Below, piece after piece: positions 20,521 through 27,513 of a DNA stretch of 47,373 nt. This stretch comes from Phaeoceros laevis (taxonomy: Eukaryota; Anthocerotophyta; Anthocerotopsida; Notothyladales). The translations under genes and the position numbers were made by a program. The notes beneath the pieces were generated by a model. The model had not been told where the DNA came from, did not search any database, and saw only the letters and a program-made list of their open reading frames with translations. Within the stretch, counting starts at the first letter, position 1. Each line of letters starts with the position of its first letter. The DNA is taken from the NCBI GenBank assembly GCA_049999765.1, contig JBNGIQ010009352.1, forward strand, positions 1 through 47,373, read 5' to 3'.

Positions 20521-21354
20521 GAGGTTCCTAGAGGCCCGGCTGACATTAAAAGTGCTTTGGGTATCTACGTCCAATATAGGCGCTTCATGCCTATGTTTGC
20601 TGCAGAGGCTGCTATTCTCTCGGATCTACTACGCAAAGGCTAGGTATGGCAGTGGACTCCTGAAGCTAATAGAGCATGGGAGCTCCTTAAGCAAGTGCTG
20701 ACCAGGGCACGCTTGCTAACAAGAGTTGATTTTGCGAAGCCCTACTTTCTCTCTATAGACTGGAGCCCTAGGGCTGTGGGGGCGGTCCTCTCACAGCGTA
20801 CTTTCTCTTCAAATGGCGATATTGTAGGAGAGGGGGTCCTAGCGTACGCTTCTAGGAAGCTTAACGAGGCTGAAAGGAATTATTCAGCCACAGAGGGCGA
20901 ATGTTTGGCAGTCGTGTTTGGGGTGAAATTTTTCAGGCCTTATCTTTATGGAGTGACTTTCACCATCGAAACTGATCATATCACACTCAAATGGCTGATG
21001 AATGACCGTGACATTCAGGGGCGTCTGGCCAGGTGGGCAATTAAGCTAATGAGCTATCATTTCACTATTGTCTACAAGCGGGGAGTTCATCACAAAACTG
21101 CCGACGCATTATCAAGGTTGGAGCAACATGACTCCAGCTTCTTTGTGAACCTTGCTGCCACTTTGAGATGTTTAGAGGAGGACAGAATTCCGGGAATGGT
21201 CTTACACCAAATTTGTTATAATGGACCTCAGGGGTCTATGTCCCAGACTGGCGAGTGGTCCAATATGTCTGTAGCAGACAAGGAGGAGTTGGGCAGGTGG
21301 GAGGACTATCAAAGAAAGGTGGCAGGTCTGTTTTTGGCCAAGATGGATCTCTAG
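20521..21354 (+). pseudogene. E2 RT connection and RNase H domain
   Basis: 20510-20640 encodes the connection region (FMPMFAAEAAILSDLLRKG), ending at a TAG at 20641-20643. RNase H follows: LSIDWSPRAVGAVL (Asp), NYSATEGECLAVVFGVKFF (Glu), TIETDHITLKWLMNDRDIQG (Asp), YKRGVHHKTADALSR. All visible catalytic positions are intact, unlike E1. The frame ends in a TAG at 21352-21354 after KMDL. The same TAG position occurs in E1 (reading LDL-stop). 21355-21651 is a Ser/Pro-rich linker with the conserved QQQHVDEQMRAH. Confidence 0.92.
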
Positions 21355-21651
21355 CAGGAGTATGTGCGGATTTTATGTGATTCTGAATATTGGGACCCCA
21401 CCCTGGCTGCAGCTTCAGCAGCAGGGGTACCCCTGGGAAGGGCAACGGGAACACCATCATCGGTGGCCCAACAGCTGTCCCCTTCCACTGGGAGACCATC
21501 GAGTAGGAACAAGCCTGGGAAGGGCAGCCCGATTCCTCAGGCCTCTCAGCCAATTTCACAGTCTGGATTCAAGGGCAAGGCCTCCCTGATGCCAGAGGCC
21601 CAACAACAGCATGTGGATGAGCAAATGCGTGCTCATCAAAAATAGACATAT

Positions 21652-22293
21652 TTGGAGTTTTTAAAGGAACGAGGAGGAGTAGTAGGTCCAAAAGTGATGG
21701 ATGCTTCTCTTAAGGCTAAGCAACAATACCTGGAGGGACTGAAGGTAGCAGCAGCTTCGTCTTCTCAGTCCAAACATGATCCCAGGCCCGGGCAGGTCAG
21801 ACAACCAGGTTCTTGTATTCGCATGATGGGACTGGAGGACCACTCCAGCTGGCTGTCGGAAGAAAGTGTCTCGGATAGAGATGACGTTATGGGGTATGAG
21901 AAGGAGGGCTCTCTCTCCCCATCGGTGCTGCGAGGAGCAGCTATTCTCGCAGCCCAGGGACTGCTGGTTCCCTGTCCAGCTCCAATGCTGGTGGGGGAGG
22001 AGGATCTAGAGCACGACACCGAAGGGTCGGAGACGGAGGAAATGCGGGATGAAGGGGCTAATCCGTGGAGAGTAAACTGGGCAGAGTTTCCTTATCCTCC
22101 ATTGTTGACAGCATGGAGACAGCAGCTACAGGTATGCCCGCAATGCCAGGAGGAAGCGATTCATCATTTTTGTGGGAGGTGCCACGATTTCGTGTGTGAC
22201 AACTGCTTGAGAGCGAATGGTCTGAGCCCAGATGAGCTAGTGGAGGGCGCATGCTAGTGTTGTTGCCAGTGTTAGGCACAGAAGTATGACGAT
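21652..22293 (+). pseudogene. E2 Cys-rich zinc-finger module upstream of integrase
   Basis: CPQCQEEAIHHFCGRCHDFV followed by CDNCLRANG, then after about 15 residues a Cys pair around a TAG (22255-22257) and CCQC. This gives CxxC, a His, CxxC, CxxC and CxxC, enough for two zinc ions. It corresponds to E1 4417-4695. Usual Ty3/gypsy Pol goes from RNase H to the HHCC of integrase without such a module. It may help target or regulate integration (inference). Confidence 0.65.
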
Positions 22294-23600
22294 GTGGCAC
22301 ACAATCCGATTATGCTGCAATTTTTACGAACAGGAAGATTTCCAGTAGGAATCAGACCAAAGCTTGTGCTTAGATGTAAGGCAAAGGCGGCATCACATAG
22401 ATGGGATTTAGAGAGAGGCCTGCTGATGCATCAACAAAAGGGATCCAAGGGTTGGCTGGTACAGCCACCAGGGACTGCTCGACAAATTTTGGTAGAAGAG
22501 GCTCACAGCTGGGGCCAAACGGGAATAAATAAGCTGATGAGGGCTTTGAACATGAAGTTCTGGTGGCCAGGAATGACAGCAGTAGTGAAGGCAGTGGTAA
22601 GCAGTTGTCATGCTTACCAGCAGCCAAAGATTCCCCTGTAGGTGCCCAGCAAGCTGTGCCCAACAGAAATCCCAGTTGGCCCATGGATGATGGTTTGTAT
22701 GGACATGATTACCTTTGTGCGGTCAAGGGGAGGAAATCGGTATGTGATAGTGGCCCAGGACTGTTCTCAAAATGGGCAGAAGTTAGGGCCTTGCCTGACA
22801 AAAGATCCGCCACAGTGGCGAGATTTTTTAGAGAGGAAATCCTGCAGAGGGTAGGCTGTCCCAGGATGGTGCTCACAAATCAGGGAACAGAATTCAGAGG
22901 ACAGCTGGAGGAAGTGTTGAGATTATGCTATGTGAAGCACAAAGTGACCAGTCCATACAACCCGTAGGCAAATGGACTGGTTGAACGTTTTAATCGCACC
23001 TTGGTGGCAGCCCTGAAGAGCTCCATGGACAGGACTGATCTAGCATCCTGGGAACAAGGACTGGGAGATTTTATCATGTCATATCGGGGTTTCCCGCATG
23101 CCTCTACGGGGGTGAGTCCACATAAATTGCTCAGAGGTTCTGATATGCCTCTGCCATGGGACTATCCAGAGGGGGTGGTTATCACATTGCCAGATTTGAA
23201 TTCAGAGCATTTAGCACTGTACATGGCGCAGCTGGGGCGGAATATGGACCAGTGGCACACAGAGGCCCGTGTGGCCATGAAGAAGATGCAGGAGAAAAAC
23301 CGACGAGACTATGATAGACGACATGAGGGAGGAATCAGGTACGAATTCAAGGTGGGTGATCTCGTTTTTGTGCGTACCCCGGTTAGTAGAAAGAATAAGC
23401 TGGCCCCTGAGTTTCAGGGGCCTTATGAGTTGGTTAAGTTCAAGGACCCGACCTCAAAGACTGCCATGCTGGCCATTCCGGGAAAGGGATTGCGACAGCG
23501 GGCTGTCAAAATGCTTATCCCGCTGTCGGTGCTTCCGGAAGCTCAACAGGAGGAGGCCAGGGTGGCCAAGGACTCTGATGCCGCGGAGTTATGGAAGTAA
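22294..23600 (+). pseudogene. E2 integrase, broken
   Basis: The N-terminal zinc region has EEAHSWGQTGINKLM and SCHAYQQPK; one His is Gln and one Cys is Tyr. Core: VCMDMITF (first Asp intact), a frameshift near 22760, then MVLTNQGTEF (second Asp now Asn) and a TAG at 22965-22967, where E1 has Gln, followed by ANGLVERFNR (Glu intact). The C-terminal frame 23001-23600 includes HKLLRGSDMPLPWDYPEG and the GPY-like LAPEFQGPYELVKFKDP. A TAG at 22639-22641 also replaces a Gln. The tail ends AELWK with no chromodomain. Confidence 0.92.
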
Positions 23601-23894
23601 GGACGCCCGGGAGTTTAGGGCGTCAGGAGGGCGTTGGATGTCACTGTTCGAGAGGCAGCCAGGTCAGGCCAGTAATGTGGGGTTTGGCTCCCCTCTTGCT
23701 TTATGTGCGGCATTTCCTGTGTGCTGTTGGAAAGTTTTTGTGGGTTCTTCTGTGATCCTGCAGTGTCTGCGGGGGGAGGGAGGAAGGCCGGCCATTTGCT
23801 AGCAAGTGCCTTGCGAGTGGTGGTGTGGCGCTTCTCTCCATCATGCAGAGGTGGTGCAATTGGAATCCTGGCGACGAGAAGAAGAGTTTGTCAG

Positions 23895-24116
23895 ATGGCG
23901 CGCAGTGGCAAGATGCCTAAGAAATACCGAGCGTTGATTGCCTGCACGCGTCACCGGGTGGCTGTTCGGGTAACGCGCGCAACTCCGGAGTTGCTGGCCA
24001 AGGTAGTGGAGGTTGAGCTGTGGGAGTTGGCCAGCATTTGGGAGCCGGCGTGTTGCTGCGTGCTGGCGAAGCGCAAGTGCGCTATGGTTCTGTACAGGCC
24101 AAGGTTGAAAATGTGA
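23895..24116 (+). CDS. E2 3' small ORF (73 aa), unknown family with four copies in the window
   Basis: An intact frame with its own ATG between the integrase and the 3' LTR: basic start (MARSGKMPKKYRALIACTRH), Arg/Thr-rich turn, then LLAKVVEVELWELASIW, then CCCVLAKRKCAMVLYRP. It corresponds in position and sequence to E1 2695-2895 and resembles the leader ORFs of both elements. The frame is open upstream to 23703, so an N-terminal extension of about 64 residues is possible. It is one of the few unbroken coding units in E2. Function unknown. 23601-23894 and 24117-24420 otherwise show nothing I can name. Confidence 0.6.
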   Translation: MARSGKMPKKYRALIACTRHRVAVRVTRATPELLAKVVEVELWELASIWEPACCCVLAKRKCAMVLYRPRLKM

Positions 24117-24428
24117 AGATCGGGTTTGGCTGTGTGGGTTGTTCATGGCCCAATTTGGTGTGACGGTATCCAGGTGGGGGCTGGGTCACTCTGTGATGCT
24201 GGCATTTTGGCCCTGTCTGGAAGGCCGGGAGGGGCAGGACACCGATTTTGTGATTTGCGGTCGGTTCTGGGAGTTCTGCAGTTGCTGGACGGCGCATTTT
24301 GCTGGCAGGACGGACTTCCGAGGTCGCCAGGGAAGGTTTGGGCGGCCATTCCTGGGTGCAATACTCACCCGTTTTTTTTCCGGATCATGAGGGATCAGGT
24401 AGATTGAGGGCCAGCGGGTGCCGTCCCT

Positions 24429-24450
24429 GGGAAGGGTAGCACGCCACAAT
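24429..24450 (+). promoter_or_regulatory. E2 polypurine tract and internal B1 segment
   Basis: GGGAAGGG (24429-24436) is followed by TAGCACGCCACA (B1, 24437-24448), AT, and the 3' LTR start. The purine tract is thus 14 nt away from the LTR instead of adjacent. B1 is identical to the B2 segment at the outer end of the 3' LTR. Confidence 0.8.
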
Positions 24451-25053
24451 TGTGGCGTGTTAACTACAAGATGTGTTAACAGCCGGTGGTCTAGGTATGT
24501 AGACTTGTTTGTGTTTCAGTCACGTTAAGGACAGTTAGTGACCTGGCCGTGGGTTACGCGTTCTTCACGCTCGGGTAACCCGGCCAGGATAGGAGTTAGG
24601 GATTTCCCCTTTTTGGGCACCGGAATGTGGCGGCCCGTTTAGGTAGGCAACGAGGCTGCCTACCAGGCCTAGCTGGCTGGTGTGGCAATCCCGGTTTATG
24701 TGCGTCGAAATCGGAATGCGAAGGTGTGTGTGTTTTGGAAGAACTCTATGGAAACGCTGCGCAGGTGCGCGGCTGAGCATGCACGGCACGCATGGAGGGG
24801 CCGAGCATGCAGGTTGATATGCGGGCGAGCCGGGGGTGCTAATCTGGGGGCATGGACTCTCGCGAGTTCATCGCCAGGGTGTCTCGGTGAGTTTGGGGGC
24901 GTCGTCGGCCTCAATTGGGACTCCGGAAGCCCCTCACGGTAGCAATACACAGTATGGGCTGTGCGCTTGCTGCTTGATGAGGTCAGCTAGCCGGGGAAGT
25001 GGTGTTTGTTACGGGAATGATAGTTAGCATAGCAATTTGAGTAGCACGCCACA
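24451..25053 (+). repeat. E2 3' LTR with terminal B2 segment
   Basis: The LTR proper, 24451-25041, matches the 5' LTR through CAATTTGAG. It is followed by TAGCACGCCACA (B2, 25042-25053) and then the TSD TACT. B2 is the inverted complement of the LTR start (TGTGGCGTGTTA, one mismatch). The hairpin of the 5' LTR recurs at 24544-24586. Confidence 0.93.
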
Positions 25054-25057
25054 TACT

Positions 25058-25787
25058 TGCAAACTCATAAAACTATATATTTGTTCCACTTCTCGTTTGG
25101 TTATATAATGGCCAGTTGATCGTAATACTTTAAACCTCTTGCTCTGGTATATAATGGACGATATAATATATATTCATGTACTTCCCAACTAAATATGTTA
25201 AAGATATCCCAAATATCGTACCATTTTACTTAGCCAAAGTCCCTAGTGGATATTCCATCTTGTTTACTAGTATAGATAGAGTAACTGGGCCACTACCCGG
25301 ATCGACATGTTGGAGTAAACCAGATGTATTACTTTTGGATCCCGGATCGGCTAGTCTTACCGGATTAATGACACCAAACTCACAGCCGCGTGAGTCCGGC
25401 GGGAGACTCTCACCGCGGGATCACGAAAAGCCCTAAGAAAAACCCTAACAAAGAGCCACTCACGGGCCACATTCACACACTTATCTGAAAAAGCCATTAA
25501 AAAAGGATCCGGAAATGCATTTCCGTGTCGGGCGGTCTTCGATCACTATGCTATTTGTTTAGTATGCTATTATTTAATATATAATATAGCTTAATTATCG
25601 TAGCTTAAGGAACGATGGAAATGGAAACGCGTTTCTTCACGTTTCCTTTCATTTCTTTATTTAGGTGGGTGTCTCAAGGAAACGGAGTAGACTCCTTTTT
25701 ATTGTATTTTAAAATTTTAAGATTTAAGTAACAACTAGTAAGTTTCATAGTAAGGATTCCTTACTATGTAACTAACTGCGAGGCTAG
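25058..25787. other. AT-rich intergenic DNA
   Basis: Host flank right of E2. It contains a GC-rich inverted patch (CCGCGTGAGTCCGGCGGGAG...CACCGCGGGA) at about 25385-25423, followed by CCCTAAGAAAAACCCTAAC, which resembles plant telomere-like telobox motifs. No ORF with recognisable content. Confidence 0.5.
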
Positions 25788-26099
25788 GCGGATGCTTTCA
25801 ACTGGAGCCCCCTCAATGAGGAGTGGCTAGAGTGGGAGGCGGAGCGGTGGCTGGGGAGTGCGCCCATGCGGCAGCCCGACGGCTCTTTTAGGAAGAGGAA
25901 GTAGAGGAAGGGCTCAGAGGAGGGGCAGAATTACAAGGTGTTGCTGGTGGAGGTGAATGCGCTTAAGTTGGACACAGAGAGGCTAGAAGGGGAGAAGAAT
26001 CGGTTGTAGGAGGAGAACACGGCTCTTGCTGTTGCAGCGGAGGTGGCTTGTCAGATCGCGTGGCGGGCGCAACATAAGGATCAGGCATGGCGGGCATGA
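25788..26099 (+). pseudogene. Broken coiled-coil ORF, probably a transposon-derived remnant
   Basis: One frame gives FNWSPLNEEWLEWEAERWLG, a basic RKRK, then NYKVLLVEVNALKLDTERLE, EKNRL, EENTALAVAAEVACQIAWRA and a TGA. Two in-frame TAGs interrupt it (after RKRK and after KNRL). The heptad-like Leu spacing suggests a coiled coil. I cannot assign a family; such domains are common in Gag-like or transposase genes of large plant genomes. It has no start codon and no intact neighbour. Confidence 0.5.
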
Positions 26100-26149
26100 C
26101 GCCAGTAGTGACTTGGGAAGAAAGTCACGCGTCTTGGGAGTGATTTAAA

Positions 26150-26260
26150 AGGACACTCAAGTGGTAAAGAACCCCGCCCCCAAAGGGGTGGCCAAGGTTC
26201 AATACCCACTCAGGGCAGTGTGCTCTATCAATTGGTTCTTTCATTCACTTCGGCCATGTG
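26150..26260 (+). mobile_element. Possible tRNA-derived SINE
   Basis: AAGTGGTAAAGAACCCC resembles a pol III A box. About 30 nt later GGTTCAATACC fits the B-box consensus GGTTCRANNCC exactly. A CCCC...GGGG inverted repeat lies between. No clear 3' tail or target duplication is seen, so this could be a tRNA fossil or chance. 26261-27120 shows no gene. Confidence 0.3.
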
Positions 26261-27123
26261 GCCCTATTAGAGTAGATTAACCATAGACTAGAGCAATATA
26301 GGCCTAACAAACTAACATAGCTTAGCTACCATAGATGATTAGCTAGGTAGCTCACTACCAAGCAAGTCACATAGATGGTGGCGAGCTCGATTCCCTTGTG
26401 GAGTTGGTATAGCGCGGCTCTTTACTACTACTACTTACAAGTAACTCACATAGCTCTTTTTTTGAGAAATCCGTTTTTGTTTCGCCATGCTGTTTCGCAC
26501 GTTAGTGGTATTATTCTGAAAATGCCTTGGAAACTTGAAAACGCGAAACGTGGAAATTCGGAAACGCAAGAAACGCGTTTCTTAACTAAGTAATATAGGA
26601 CGGTATATCTTGAGAACCTTCATGATTCTCCTAGAATAAGTTGTCCTTGACCCGGAACCTAACTAGCTAGTGTGCACCTGACTAGCTTGACACTTGCTTT
26701 CTTTGTATTTCTCTACCGGTAGGAAAGATCCCGAGATGCCCAACCAATGAGAGGCATGTCAATTGTACTACTGTACTGCCCAAGAGAGAGGAAGATCGGG
26801 AAACGCTATGGATGGAACGCGAAGCCAGTCTCAAAGGCGTGTTCACGACCATGAAGAACACTAGAACGACATGAGAGTCAAGTGATGACAAGTAGTCACC
26901 ACACCACTTATTGCAGGAAGGCTGAGCTTATTGCTGGAGGATCCATGCCTAGGAAGCAGCTGATGGATGAGTGAGTTCCTTGACTTTGAGCAATCCAGCC
27001 ACGCTACGGCCATCCATCGATATCCCCAAGGCCTTCGCAACCCATAGTTGCCATCACCACCACTATCAGCGTCTCCTCCTACCGTAGCCGTGCAAAGCCT
27101 GAAACAGAGCCAGACAAGTGAGC

Positions 27124-27276
27124 AGGCGGTGGGGCGGTTTGGCGCTAATTAGAACAGAGCAACGTTAGTAGTATGTCGAGGCCTCGGCAGGTGTGGGGCA
27201 GTTTGGCGCTCATAAGAAAGAAGCCTCGGCAGCTGTGGGGCGGTTTGGCGCTCATAAGAACGAGGCCTCGGCAGCG
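27124..27276. repeat. 42-bp tandem repeat upstream of PPR1
   Basis: CCTCGGCAG recurs at 27182, 27224 and 27266, with GGGGCRGTTTGGCGCTCATAAGAA between. A diverged copy precedes at about 27130. The period is 42 bp, a multiple of 3, and the plus strand reads VGRFGAHKNEASAA-type units. It lies about 240 bp before the PPR1 start and may be in its promoter or 5' UTR. Confidence 0.75.
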
Positions 27277-27513
27277 GTGCCCCAGGGGTTGCCATCACCA
27301 CCACGAGCGGTGATGGTTCAGCTGCCCAGACACCGCTCCACCGAGGGAGGAGGACGGATGGATGGAAAGCTCCCCTCCCAGTCAATCACTATGAATGCAC
27401 TACTTCATGCCGAACCATGGTCGTGGCACCTCGGATCGTGAACCTTGGCGGTAGTTCGCATCGGCAGGAGGCGATGAAGAGTCGAGGACCCAGCTCGTGA
27501 AGGCCATGGTGGA

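Larger units (their letters stand above)
13468..25053 (+). mobile_element. E2: full-length degenerate Ty3/gypsy LTR retrotransposon, plus strand
   Basis: Same plan as E1 in the opposite direction: 5' LTR, PBS, small ORF, Gag, protease, spacer, RT, RNase H, linker, zinc-finger module, integrase, small ORF, polypurine tract, B1, 3' LTR, B2. 4-bp TSDs TACT flank it (13464-13467; 25054-25057). Proteins align with E1 throughout but with many differences, and the LTRs are only distantly alike, so these are different families of one lineage. The coding region has at least four frameshifts and many stops; the second integrase Asp is Asn and a zinc-binding Cys is Tyr. The two LTRs differ at about a dozen places in their first 200 bases, mostly transitions, so the insertion is not recent. 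Confidence 0.95.

Noticed and set aside
23001-23600. Chromodomain at the integrase C-terminus
   Set aside because: The GPY-like region is followed only by a short tail; no chromodomain aromatic cage pattern.
13468-25053. Ngaro/PAT/DIRS-type element with tyrosine recombinase
   Set aside because: The repeat layout is formally similar, but a DDE integrase with HHCC and GPY regions is present, TSDs exist, and no tyrosine recombinase motif is seen.
27124-27276. CRISPR-like array
   Set aside because: Contiguous tandem repeat without spacers, in a plant genome.
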